Source: Onthophagus taurus (taxonomy: Eukaryota; Arthropoda; Insecta; Coleoptera; Scarabaeidae). Taken from it: DNA of 64,000 nt. Position 1 is the stretch's first letter. Every line of letters starts with the position of its first letter. The notes below the pieces were generated by a model. It saw only the letters and a list, made by a program, of their open reading frames with translations. It was not told the origin of the DNA and searched no databases. The translations under genes were made by a program, and so were the position numbers. Location: NCBI RefSeq assembly GCF_036711975.1, contig NC_091966.1:1991501-2055500 (forward strand), written 5' to 3'. Below are positions 1 through 11,700 of the stretch, in pieces.

Positions 1-135
1 CCGGTTCTGGTGCGGCGAAAACCACGGCAAAGATTAAAACGAACGCATAAATCTACGAAAAAGAAATGAATTATTTAATATATTAACAAGAAAGAACCGA
101 AATATTATTTTAAAAAAACTTACTGATTTGAACAT
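1..135 (-). CDS. Cuticle-like APEP-family protein, 3' part outside window
   Basis: Exon 1 is 124-135 (MFKS) with donor GTAAG. The intron is 53-123 and exon 2 is 1-52, running off the left edge. The visible protein is MFKS followed by IYAFVLIFAVVFAAPEP, a hydrophobic signal peptide leading into the start of the APEP motif seen in the other family members. The split after codon 4 in phase 0 is the same as in the twelve complete paralogues. A TATATAAG box lies at 224-231. The product is inferred to be a secreted low-complexity structural (cuticle-type) protein; the mature part cannot be seen. Confidence 0.75.
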
Positions 136-534
136 TTTGAAATTTGATTTTTCTTCTTGATATTTGTAATCTTGTGGATTATAAAGTTGTTGGAATACTG
201 ATCTATCATCGAAATAGGAGGATCTTATATAGTAGTCGGAAAATTATCGGTAACAGTTCTACGATTGACCTCAAAATAAAATCGGTCAAAATTATTTATG
301 TTTTTTTCCGTCGTTTATATTTTAATTGATATACTAAATTTTGAATTAAGAAGATTCGGGAAAAGTACCAATTCCGGCTATGTAATTTGATTCAGATTGT
401 AAGCATTTATTTTTAAAATGTTAATCAAAATAAATTTAAATTAATTGAAGATTTGACAACAATGAAAAAAAATTGATTCTTAAACCTCAAAATGATTCAA
501 GTTTATAATACATAAAATTAAGAATGTTACATTG
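136..534. other. AT-rich upstream spacer
   Basis: This is the promoter side of the left-edge gene, grading into degenerate satellite A sequence. No coding sequence is supported; the 61-codon frame at 144-329 has no family signature. Confidence 0.6.
224..231 (-). promoter_or_regulatory. TATA box of the left-edge gene
   Basis: On the minus strand this reads TATATAAG, about 90 bp before the ATG at 135. That position matches the other cluster members. The CCCAC element of later promoters was not found here. Confidence 0.5.
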
Positions 535-3500
535 AAAAATTGATATCTCAAAAACTAAAAGATATTTTTAAAAGCGACCTTTTTCATTGAAAAGCTCATA
601 ATTTGTTTTATAAATGCTGATAATTTCATGACGATTAAAGAATTTGTTGATTTATTACGATTTTTTGAAAATGATTAAAGAAAATTAGTTACTCTTAAAA
701 TGAGAAATTACAATGTTGAATTGAAATATTGATATCTCAAAAACTATAAGATATTTTGGTATGCCGCCTTTTTCATTGAAAAGCTTATAATTTGTTTTAT
801 AACTGCTGATGATTTCATAATGATTAAAAAATAAGTCGACTTGTTATGATTTTTTGAATATGATTCAAGAAAATTGTTTATCCTTCAAAATGAGAAATAG
901 CACCGTTAGAGTTAATAAAGGATATCTCAAAAACTAAAAGGTACTTTGGAAAGTTGTCAGTTTTATTGAAAAGCTTATAATTTGTTTTATAAATGCTGAT
1001 GATTTCATAATGATTAAAAAATAAAGAGATTTATTACGAATTTTTGAAAATGATCAGACAGTGTTAGATTCAAAAATTGATATCTCAAAAACTATAAGAT
1101 ATTTTGGAACGCCGCCTTTTTCATTGAAAAGCTCATAATTTGTTTTATAAATGCTGATAATTTCATAACGATTAAGGAATTAGTTGATTTATTATTCAAT
1201 GTAATCGAAGAAAATTGTTTACCTTTAAAAATGAGAAGTAGCAATGTTAGGTTTAAAAGTTAATATCTCAAGAACTAAAAGGTATTTTGAGGTGTGATCG
1301 CTTTCATTGAAAAGCTTGTAATTTGTTCTATAACTGCTGATGATTTCATAATGATTAAAAAATAAGTCGATTTGTTATGATTTTTTGAATATGATCCAAG
1401 AAAATTGTTTATCTTTTAAAATGAGATATAGCACCGTTAAAGTTAATAAAGGATATCTCAAAAACTAAAAGGTGTTTTGAGGTGTGGTCGCTTTCATTGA
1501 AAAGCTTATAATTTGTTTTATAAATGTTTATAATTTCATAACGATTAGAAAATAAGTTGATTTATTACGAATTTTTGAAAATGATCAGTCAATGTTAGAT
1601 TCAAAAATTGATATCTCAAAAACTAAAAGATATTTTTGAACACCGCCTTTTTCATTGAAAAGCTTATAATTTGTTTTATAACTGCTGATGATTTCGTAAC
1701 GATTAAATAATTAGTTGATTTATTACTGAATGTAATCGAAGAAAATTGTTTACCTTTAAAAATGAGAAGTAGCAATGTTAGGTTTAAAAGTTAATATTTT
1801 AAGAACTAAAAGATATTTTTGCGGTCTTTTTCTTTGAAAAGCTTACAATTGGTTTTATAACTGCTGATAATTTCATAATGATTAAAAAATAAGTCGATTT
1901 GTTATGATTTTTTGAATATGATACAAGAAAATTGTGTATCCTTAAAACAAGAAATTATAGTGTTAGATTCAAAAATTGATATCTCAAAGACTAAAAGATA
2001 TTTTGGAACGCGTCTTTTTCCATTGAAAAGCTTATAATTTGTTTTATAAATGCTGATGATTTCATAACGATTAAAAAATAAGTCGATTTGTTATGATTCT
2101 TTGACTATGACCCAAGAAAATTGTTTACCTTTAAAATGAGAAATAGCACCGTTAGAGTTAATAAAGGATATCTCAAAAACTAAAAGGTATTTTGGAAAGC
2201 GGTCGCTTTCATTGAAAAGCTCATAATTTGTTTTATAAGTGCTGATGATTTCATTACAATTAAAGAATAAGTCAATTTATTAAGATTTTTTGAAAATGAT
2301 TGAAAAAAATTGTGAACCCTTAAAACGAGAAATTACAGTGTTAAATTCAAAAATTGATACCTCAAAGACTAAAAGATATTTTGGAACGCGTCCTTTTCCA
2401 TTGAAAAGCTCATAATTTGTTTTATAAGTGCTGATGATTTGATTACAATTAAAGAATAAGTCAATTTATTACGATTTTTTGAAAATGTTTGAGAAAAATT
2501 GTGTATCCGTCAAACGAGAAATTACAGCGTTAGATTCAAAAATTGATATCTCAAAGACTAAAAGATATTTTGGAACGCGTCCTTTTCCATTGAAAAGCTC
2601 ATAATTTGTTTTATAAGTGCTGATGATTTCATTACAATTAAAGAATAAGTCAATTTATTACGATTTTTTGAAAATGATTGAAAAAAATGGTGTATCCTTA
2701 AAACGAGAAATTACAGTGTTAGATTCAAAAATTGATATCTCAAAAACTAAAAGATATTTTGGAACGCGTCCTTTTCCATTGAAAAGCTCATAATTTGTTT
2801 TATAAGTGCTGATGATTTCATTACAATTAAAGAATAAATCAATTTATTACGATTTTTTTAAATGATTGAAAAAAATTGTGTATCCTTAAAACGAGAAATT
2901 ACAGTGTTAAATTCAAAAATTAATATCTCAAAGACTAAAAGATATTTTGGAACGCGTCTTTTTCCACTGAAAAGCTCATAATTTCTTCTATAAGTGCTGA
3001 TGTTTTCATTACAATTAAAGAATAAGTCAATTTATTACGATTTTTTTAAATTATTGCAAAAAATTGTGTAACCTTAAAACGAGAAATTACAGTGTTAGAT
3101 TCAAAAATTGATATCTCAAAAACTAAAAGATATTTTGGAACGCGTCCTTTTCCATTGAAAAGCTCATAATTTGTTTTATAAGTGCTGATGATTTCATTAC
3201 AATTAAAGAATAACTCAATTTATTACGATTTTTTGAATATGATTGAAAAAAATGGTGTATCCTTAAAACGAGAAATTACAGTGTTAGATTCAAAAATTGA
3301 TATCTCAAAGACTAAAAGATATTTTGGAACGCGTCTTTTTCCATTGAAAAGCTCATAATTTGTTCTATAAGTGCTGATGATTTCATTACAATTAAAGAAT
3401 AAATCAATTTATTACGATTTTTTTAAATAATTGAAAAAAATTGTGTATCTTTAAAACGAGAAATTACAGTGTTAGATTCAAAAATTGATATCTCAAAAAC

Positions 3501-4480
3501 TAAAAGATATTTTGGAACGCGTCCTTTTCCATTGAAATGCTTATAATTTGTTTTATAAATGCTGATGATTTCATAACGATTAAAAAATAAGTCAATTTGT
3601 TATGATTCTTTGAATATGATCCAAGAAAATTGTTTACCTTTAAAATGAGAAATAACACCGTTAGAGTTAATAAAGGATATCTCAAAAACTAAAAGGTATT
3701 TTGGAAAACGATCGCTTTCATTGAAAAGCTTATAATTTGTTTTATATGTGCTGATGATTTCATTACAATTAAAGAATATGTCAATTTATTACGATTTTTT
3801 GAAAATGTTTGAAAAAAATTGTGTATCCTTAAAACGAGAAATTAGTGTTAGATTCAAAAATTGATATCTCAAAGACTAAAAGATATTTTGGAACGCGTCC
3901 TTTTCCATTGAAAAGCTCATAATTTGTTTTATAAGTGCTGATGATTTCATTACAATTAAAGAATAAGTCAATTTATTACGATTTTTTGAAAATGATTGAA
4001 AAAAATGGTGTATCCTTAAAACGAGAAATTACAGTGTTAGATTCAAAAATTGATATCTCAAAAACTAAAAGATATTTTGGAACGCGTCCTTTTCCATTGA
4101 AAAGCTCATAATTTGTTTTATAAGTGCTGATGATTTCATTACAATTAAAGAATAACTCAATTTATTACGATTTTTTGAATATGATTGAAAAAAATGGTGT
4201 ATCCTTAAAACGAGAAATTACAGTGTTAGATTCAAAAATTGATATCTCAAAGACTAAAAGATATTTTGGAACGCGTCTTTTTCCATTGAAAAGCTCATAA
4301 TTTGTTCTATAAGTGCTGATGATTTCATTACAATTAAAGAATAAATCAATTTATTACGATTTTTTTAAATAATTGAAAAAAATTGTGTATAATGTTATAA
4401 GTGCTGATGTTTTCATTACAATTAAAGAATAAGTCCGATTTTTTGAAAACGTTTGAAATGTTTACTACTTACCCTTAAAT
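535..4480 (+). repeat. Satellite A, array A1 (about 188-190 bp unit)
   Basis: Some 21 tandem units, each carrying a gatatctcaaaaactaaaag core followed by cattgaaaagctcataattt. Core starts at about 2544, 2733, 2921 and 3109 give a spacing of 188-189 bp. Units before about 2000 are diverged, and some are short (about 156 bp). Units from 2300 to 4380 are more alike and show a higher-order period of about 940 bp (five units): the variant containing gaataactc occurs at about 3209 and 4150. The array ends 150 bp from the 3' end of the gene at 4637. Confidence 0.97.
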
Positions 4481-4636
4481 TTAAAGTTAAGGTGGCTAAT
4501 ATTCAATAACAATTTTTTTATAATAAAATATTCCAAACATTTATTATTTATCAATATAGCTTATTTTAATACATTTTTATTTTTCAACAAGAAAAATTAC
4601 GCTGACTTACGTATTTCTTACATATGTCTTTACAGT

Positions 4637-4980
4637 TTAGTAGTAATAATTTCTGTGTCCATGTGAATATCCATGGTACGAAGATGGGTAATCGTATCCA
4701 TACGAATATGGGTAGCTGTAACCTGATGGGTATCCATGGTATGCTTGATACCATGGGTATCCTTGATAACCGTAATTATTATACAAAGGAAGACCGTAAC
4801 CATAACCATAACTGTCGTGTCCTACGCTGGGTTTCGGCTTCGGTTCTGCTTTTGGATCGGCATAAACCATAGCCAAAATGGCACAGACGAGGAAAACCTT
4901 AATTAATTAAAAATTTACTTTAATACCATAACAATAACGATTTTAGTATTGATTTGAAAATAACTTACGTATTTGAACAT
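4637..4980 (-). CDS. Tyr/Gly-rich secreted cuticle-like protein
   Basis: Exon 1 4969-4980 (MFKY), intron 4898-4968, exon 2 4637-4897; 90 residues. The signal peptide MFKYVFLVCAILAMVYA is followed by DPKAEPKPKPSVG, a variant of the family linker. The C-terminal half is almost entirely YGYG, GYPSGY and YPYSYGY runs and ends in HRNYYY. It belongs to the Tyr-rich branch, with the genes at 31146 and 59244, rather than the YSAPVV-repeat branch. Such Tyr/Gly-rich secreted proteins are typical of insect cuticle, where tyrosines can be cross-linked. The cuticular role is inference, and there is no Rebers-Riddiford chitin-binding motif. TATA is at 5057-5063. Confidence 0.85.
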
Positions 4981-5884
4981 CTTTGATATTTCTTGAAGTT
5001 GTTCTTCGAACTATTTCAATCAGATCACTGATGTTGTTCTTGCGAATTTGCTACGCTTTTATACGCAAAAAATTAGGGAAGATCTCCGATTATTCAAGGT
5101 TTCCGTTGATGGTCGATTTCTTCTCATTCTCATAAATTTTATAACCGTATTAAAGGACGATTTCGTCAATGTTTACCATAAATTATAATACACCTACTAC
5201 AATTAGTTTGAAATCGATTTTTAATTTATAATTAAACTTTTTAAGAAATCCACAAAAACGATTATATATTGAATTAATTTAAGATAATTTCAACTGTTAT
5301 TGGTCTATTTGTTTTTGTTATTAACCAACAAACAGAGGAAAGGTTGATATACATATTCATTAATAAAAGATTTCTTCATATTTTGCTGGATGACGTAAAT
5401 TTCTATTTAAGTGGCATAAAAAAGTTGTTTATAGTTTCTAACGATTGATACCATAAAAAACATCTAATCTAGAATATCAAAATCTCATTTAGAATTAATG
5501 GCTTTATAAAAATTCTTTTTAATTTTGATTGAGGTTCGTTTTAAATAATAAAGTAGAAGTCAAGGACAAAGAAATCAAAAATACTTTCGCATCTCCTTGA
5601 ACTCGATTTTTTTTTTGATACCGAATCCAACCACCCTTGGAGTCAGGCTCACGATGTCACTGTTCCGGACAAAACGATATCGGACCAAAGACCTTGTATA
5701 GCAATGAACAAGCCGTTATTATTTGCTAAATTTGTGCCTACAGTTTGGTCGATAGCGCTGTTGCAATAGATCTTATGGGGATCAACCTCGCAAAAGCCAG
5801 TTTCATTTCACCCATCGCCAGTCGAAGTCTCATCACATCCGCAACACATCACCAAAAGGTCACCTTTAATAAGCCAAAATCAAA
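4981..5884. other. Shared intergenic region between divergent genes
   Basis: Unique sequence between the minus-strand gene at 4637-4980 and the plus-strand Cys-rich gene at 5885. It should hold both promoters. The minus-strand TATA is clear; no convincing TATA was found for the Cys-rich gene. A GC-richer part at about 5620-5850 is the likeliest regulatory sequence. Confidence 0.5.
5057..5063 (-). promoter_or_regulatory. TATA box of the 4637-4980 gene
   Basis: TATAAAA on the minus strand, 77 bp before the ATG. A CTTCCCTAATTTTTTG tract just upstream only weakly resembles the CCCAC element of later promoters. Confidence 0.6.
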
Positions 5885-6509
5885 ATGACTTTGGATAGAA
5901 AATACGGCGATTATTACTGGTGGGAATACGATAAGAAATGTGAGTAAAAAATTTCTGATTCTTATCGATTTAATCGACTTCATTGTTCAAAATTGTTTTT
6001 GATTTCTCAAATTTGAGGAGGTTTAATTGAAAGATTTGATCTTGATGGGGAATACACACCATGACATTGAGATCATCGATTCCATAACGGGGAAAGGAAA
6101 GAAATTAAGGGCAACTCGATTCAATTTTGGATAGGACGAAAACCGCCGCATGGCGCAAACGATTAAAGACATCCGATCACGCAATCCTATTTATGCTTTG
6201 TAGGTCTACAAGGTTAGGTTAGGGCCGAAGAATGCGGAAGGTTTAAATTGATTCATGATATAGCTTGAGTGGTTATCACCTGTTCCATTTCATGAAAATT
6301 AATTTCCATCATAAGAATTAATGATTATACGGTAAAATTTTTTATTTATAGATTGTTCTTGCTGCAAATATGGAAGACCAAGCTACAGCTACAGTTGGTG
6401 TTGTAGCACGTGTAGTTGTTATTTATACTGCAGAACGTGCAGACCATGTTCTTGCTCCTGTTATAGATCTTGTAGAAGACATTGTTGGATTTGCAATCCC
6501 TACATTTAA
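5885..6509 (+). CDS. Cysteine-rich small protein, no signal peptide
   Basis: Exon 1 5885-5939 encodes MTLDRKYGDYYWWEYDKK plus the first base of a Tyr codon. The intron is 5940-6351 (GTGAGT...TATAG, phase 1) and exon 2 is 6352-6509, ending in TAA at 6507-6509. The predicted protein has 70 residues. After an acidic/aromatic N-terminus without a hydrophobic leader, the last 51 residues contain 15 cysteines, in a Cys/Ser/Tyr/Arg-rich stretch with pieces such as YCSCCKYGRPSY, CCSTCSC, CRTCRPCSCSC and CRRHCWIC. A poly(A) signal AATAAA lies at 6667-6672. The family is not recognised. Candidates are a metal-binding or disulphide-cross-linked structural protein, such as the Cys-rich sperm proteins of flies. 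The overlapping frame 6370-6558 is a shadow. The gene model rests on splice sites and composition only. Confidence 0.6.
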
Positions 6510-7189
6510 TATAAGGATTATACCGGGATTGGAAGAGGATTGGAAAGAGAGAGGTTAAAATCGATGTATAAAAATTCTTGTAAAAAAGTTAAATTCAATA
6601 CTATTTGAGTCTATTTGATTCAAGTACTTGAGTACTTGAATTGAGTACTTAGCTTCACCAATCCTCAATAAACGATAATGTTATTTTGGAGGAATTGGTG
6701 AAAAAAAATTAATAAGCTTATCTGATTATTATATTGTTTAAAATATAACCTTAATCAGATGCTTTAAATATTAATAATTATTGAAGTAGAGATGTTTTTG
6801 AATTTCTTATAAAATAGTTGCAAAGTAAATAATTAATGATTATAAAACACGACTATCTAAATGTTTGTGTCGATTATAATAAAATTTTAAATCACTGTAA
6901 ATAAATTGCAATATAAATATTATTACTTGTTAAATCACAATTATTTATGATTAAATTAAATCTAAAATTTCTTAATTAGATATCTCGAAACACATTGAGA
7001 TGCACAATTTAAGAATTTAGAATGTATTGTTGTGGGAGGGTATCGCATATTAATAAATATTAAATCAATTTGATGTAATGAAAAATTGATAATTTTGAAT
7101 GTTGAAAATAATTAACATTTTTGTTTTTAAGTGTTCACTAAAGATAGTCCCCAATCTGAATAAGATTATTGGTTGGGTTTAGTTTTGTT
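6510..7189. other. AT-rich spacer with 3' UTR and a palindrome
   Basis: It holds the 3' UTR of the Cys-rich gene (AATAAA at 6667-6672) and a 20 bp near-perfect palindrome at 6620-6639. The rest is AT-rich unique sequence without coding signal, up to satellite A2. Confidence 0.55.
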
Positions 7190-7432
7190 GGAAATGACCA
7201 TTAAAAATCGACAAATTGCAAGGTTAAATTTAAAACTTTATATCTCGTAAACTAAAAGATATTTTTGAAAACGGCCAGGTTTATTGAAAAGCTCATAATT
7301 TGTTTTATAAATACTGATAATTTCATAACGATTAAAGAATTACTTGATTTATTATGATTTTTTGAATTTAACCAAAGAAAATTGTTTATCTTCAAAAATG
7401 AGAAATACCAATGTTGTATTGAGAAACTAATA
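7190..7432 (+). repeat. Satellite A, array A2 left fragment
   Basis: A little more than one unit of the A family. It is cut at about 7432 by the LINE insertion and resumes at 8764 in the same register: ctaatat on the left joins atatctcaaaaac on the right. Confidence 0.9.
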
Positions 7433-8765
7433 TTCTATTCTATTCGGGTTCTATTCTTGGCCCAATTCTGTTTTCAATTTATACTTCCCAACTGTGTTTG
7501 GCTGTAAAGCACTGTACTGCGCACATGTATGCTGATGATATTCAATTATACTACACTTTTCCAACATCAAATCTAGCTGTGGCTGAAAGTAATATTAATG
7601 CTGACTTGAAGGCCTTGGTCAATACTGCTAATGAGCACAGCTTAAGGATAAATCCATCTAAGTCATCGGTGATGGTCTTTGGGAGCCGGGGTGTTTTGGA
7701 CGAAGTCAGGGATAGGTTGAGCTTGAAGATTGACTCTGATGTTTTGCAGGTTGCTGAAAGTGCAAGGAATTTGGGTATCATTATTGACAGTAAACTTAGA
7801 TTTGACTCGTACATTGGTAGTCTACTGCGTCGTGCATATGCAGCGTTAAAATTGCTCTATAATAGTAGGCATTTATTGGAACAGCAACTGCGGATACGCT
7901 TGTGTGACGCCCTGGTTCTCTCGATCTTTAATTACGGTGATGTATTATATGGCCCTTGTATTGATAATATTCACAAGGTAAGAATTCAAAGAGTTCAGAA
8001 TGCGTGCTTACGTTTTATTTATGGCATTAGGAAATATGCGAGTATCTCATACACCTTAAAATGGGTGGGCTGGTTGAATATGTCACGTCGTAGGGCCCTT
8101 CACTCTGCTTGCCTCTACCATAAGGTTCTGACTACCAAATGTCCACCATATTTATACAACAAAATTCAATTTCGAACAGACGTTCATAATATTAATATTA
8201 GGCACAGACATACGTTAACAATACCCCAGCATCGACTGGAAATTTTTAAAAGATCTTTCACGTATTGTGTGCCTAATCTGTTGAATAACTGTCCACTTTC
8301 GGTCTTGCAGGAATCTGAGCGGGTTTTCAGGGTGATATATAGGTCTGAGTTATTGAATGAGCAGAATTGTGATGACATATGAATCAATTTTTTTTTTTTT
8401 TTTGTTTTTTCTCTTTTTTCTTTCTTTTATTGTTTTTTCGTGTTTCTTCTCCTTTCCTTGTCTTAGCTCTTCTTATTTACTAGAAAGCTAGTCTTACTAT
8501 TATGTATAATTGGTATTAATTTTAAGTTTTTGGTAACAACTAGTCTTTCTATTTCCGTTTGCCGTCATGAAGTTTAAGTTTATTTATACAAAATGTAGAA
8601 AAAGGACCAATGAAAAACAGCTGACCCACTGGGAATGCTGACGTGGTCCTTTTTAACTCATGGCATTTCATTTTGGTTTTATTTTAGTTTTTAAGTATTT
8701 TGTTATTGGGGTTTATAATGGTGCTATGGGTTAATAAACATTATTATTATTATTATTATTATTAT
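7433..8765 (+). mobile_element. 5'-truncated non-LTR retrotransposon (LINE) inserted in satellite A
   Basis: An open frame from about 7441 to the TGA at 8380-8382 encodes the C-terminal half of a LINE reverse transcriptase. It begins in SGSILGPILFSIY, followed by the catalytic MYADD motif (near 7528), the INPSKSSVMVF region, LGIIIDSKL, and the thumb/C-terminal part with RVQNACLRFIYGIRKY. The 3' UTR has a pyrimidine run, an 11 bp stem-loop (8599-8654) and a terminal (ATT)n tail. The coding part has no internal stop, so the copy is fairly young. It resembles Jockey/CR1-type elements; the clade is not certain. Being 5'-truncated it lacks the endonuclease and cannot move by itself. Confidence 0.9.
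8599..8654 (+). other. Stem-loop in LINE 3' UTR
   Basis: AAAAAGGACCA at 8599-8609 pairs perfectly with TGGTCCTTTTT at 8644-8654 around a 34 nt loop. In several LINE groups a 3' structure is recognised by the element's reverse transcriptase; that role is inferred here. Confidence 0.6.
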
Positions 8766-11700
8766 ATCTCAAAAACTAAAAAATATTTTTGAAAACGGCC
8801 AAGTTCATTGAAAAGCTCATAATTTGATGTATAAATACTGATAATTTCATAACAACTAAAGAATTAGTTGATTTATTATGATTTTTTGAATTTAACCAAA
8901 GAAAATTGTTTACCTGCAAAAATGGGAAATGACAATTTTGTATTGAAATACTGATATCTCAAAAAGTAAAAGTTATTTTTAAAAGCGCCTTTTTTCATTG
9001 AAAAGCATATAATATGTTTCATAAATGCTGATAATTTCATTACCATTAAAGGATTTGTTGATTTATTATGATTTTTTGAATTTGATCGAAAAAAATTGTT
9101 TACCGTCGAAAATGAGAAATAACAATGTTGTGATGAGAAGGTGATATCTCCAAAACTAAAAGATATTTTTGAAAACGGCCAAGTTCATTTAAAAGCCCAT
9201 AATTTGTTGTATCAATACTGATGATTTGATAACGATTAAAGAATTAGTTGATTTATTATGATTTTTTGAATTTGACCGAAAAAAATTGTTTACCTTCTAA
9301 AATGAGAAATAACAATGTTGTATTGAGAAACTGATATCTCAAAAACTAAAAGATGTTTTTGAAAACGGCCAAGTTCATTGAAAAGCCCATAATTTGTTAT
9401 ATAAATACTGATAATTTCATAACGATTAAAGAATTAGTTGATTTATTATGATTTTTTGAATTTAACCAAAGAAAATTGTTTACCTTTAAAAATGAGAAAT
9501 ACCAATGTTGTATTGAGAAACTGATATCTCAAAAACTAAAAGATATTTTTGAAAACGGCCAAGTTCATTGAAAAGCCCATAATTTGTTATATAAATACTG
9601 ATAATTTCATAACGATTAAAGAATTAGTTGATTTATTATGATTTTTTGAATTTAACCAAAGAAAATTGTTTACCTTCAAAAATGAGAAATGAAAATGTTG
9701 TATTAAGAAACTGATATCTTAAAAACTAAAAGATATTTTTAAAATCCGCCTTTTTCATTGAAAAGCTCATAATTAGTTTTACAAATACCGATAATTTCAT
9801 AACGATTAAAGAATTAGTTGATTTATTATGATTTTTTGAATTTAACCAAAGAAAATTGTTTACTTTCAAAAATAAGAAATGACAATGTTGTATTGAGAAA
9901 CTGATATCTCAAAAACTAAAAGATATTTTCGAAAACGGCCAAGTTGATTGAAAAGCTCATAATTTGTTGTATAAATACTGATAATTTCATAACGACTAAA
10001 GAATTAGTTGATTTATTATGTTTTTTTGAATTTAACCAAAGAAAATTGTTTACCTTCAAAAATGAGAAATGAAAATGTTGTATTAAGAAACTGATATCTT
10101 AAAAACTAAAAGATATTTTTAAAATCCGCCTTTTTCATTGAAAAGCTCATAATTAGTTTTACAAATACCAATAATTTCATAACGATTAAAGAATTAGTTG
10201 ATTTATTATGATTTTTTGAATTTGACCGAAAAAAATTGTTTACCTTCTAAAATGAGAAATAACAATGTTGTATTGAGAAACTGATATCTCAAAAACTAAA
10301 AGATGTTTTTGAAAACGGCCAAGTTCATTGAAAAGCCCATAATTTGTTATATAAATACTGATAATTTCATAACGATTAAAGAATTAGTTGATTTATTATG
10401 ATTTTTTGAATTTAACCAAAGAAAATTGTTTACCTTTAAAAATGAGAAATACCAATGTTGTATTGAGAAACTGATATCTCAAAAACTAAAAGATATTTTT
10501 GAAAACGACCAAGTTCATTGAAAAGCCCATAATTTGTTGTATAAATACTGATGATTTCATAACTATTAAAGAATTAGTTGATTTATTATGATTTTTTGAA
10601 TTTAACCAAAGAAAATTGTTTATCTTCAAAAATGAGAAATACCAATGTTGTATTGAGAAACTAATATCTCAAAAACTAAAAGATGTTTTTGAAAACGGCC
10701 AAGTTCATTGAAAAGCCCATAATTTGTTATATAAATACTGATAATTTCATAACGATTAAAGAATTAGTTGATTTATTATGATTTTTTGAATTTAACCAAA
10801 GAAAATTGTTTACCTTCAAAAATGAGAAATGAAAATGTTGTATTAAGAAACTGATATCTTAAAAACTAAAAGATATTTTTAAAATCCGCCTTTTTCATTG
10901 AAAAGCTCATAATTAGTTTTACAAATACCGATAATTTCATAACGATTAAAGAATTAGTTGATTTATTATGATTTTTTGAATTTAACCAAAGAAAATTGTT
11001 TACTTTCAAAAATAAGAAATGACAATGTTGTATTGAGAAACTGATATCTCAAAAACTAAAAGATATTTTCGAAAACGGCCAAGTTGATTGAAAAGCTCAT
11101 AATTTGTTGTATAAATACTGATAATTTCATAACGACTAAAGAATTAGTTGATTTATTATGTTTTTTTGAATTTAACCAAAGAAAATTGTTTACCTTCAAA
11201 AATGAGAAATGAAAATGTTGTATTAAGAAACTGATATCTTAAAAACTAAAAGATATTTTTAAAATCCGCCTTTTTCATTGAAAAGCTCATAATTAGTTTT
11301 ACAAATACCAATAATTTCATAACGATTAAAGAATTAGTTGATTTATTATGATTTTTTGAATTTAACCAAAGAAAATTGTTTACTTTCAAAAATAAGTAAT
11401 GACAATGTTGTATTGAGAAACTGATATCTCAAAAACTAAAAGATATTTTCTAAAACGGCCAAGTTGATTGAAAAGCTCATAATTTGTTGTATAAATACTG
11501 ATAATTTCATAACGACTAAAGAATTAGTTGATTTATTATGTTTTTTTGAATTTAACCAAAGAAAATTGTTTACCTTCAAAAATGAGAAATGACAATGTTG
11601 TATTGAGAAACTGATATCTCAAAAACTAAAAGATATTTTCGAAAACGGCCAAGTTGATTGAAAAGCTCATAATTTGTTGTATAAATACTGATAATTTCAT

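Noticed and set aside
4624-4872. 82-codon plus-strand frame
   Set aside because: Antisense shadow of the Tyr/Gly-rich gene at 4637-4980.
6370-6558. 62-codon plus-strand frame
   Set aside because: It overlaps exon 2 of the Cys-rich gene in another phase. The spliced model has a donor, acceptor and strong composition bias, and is preferred.
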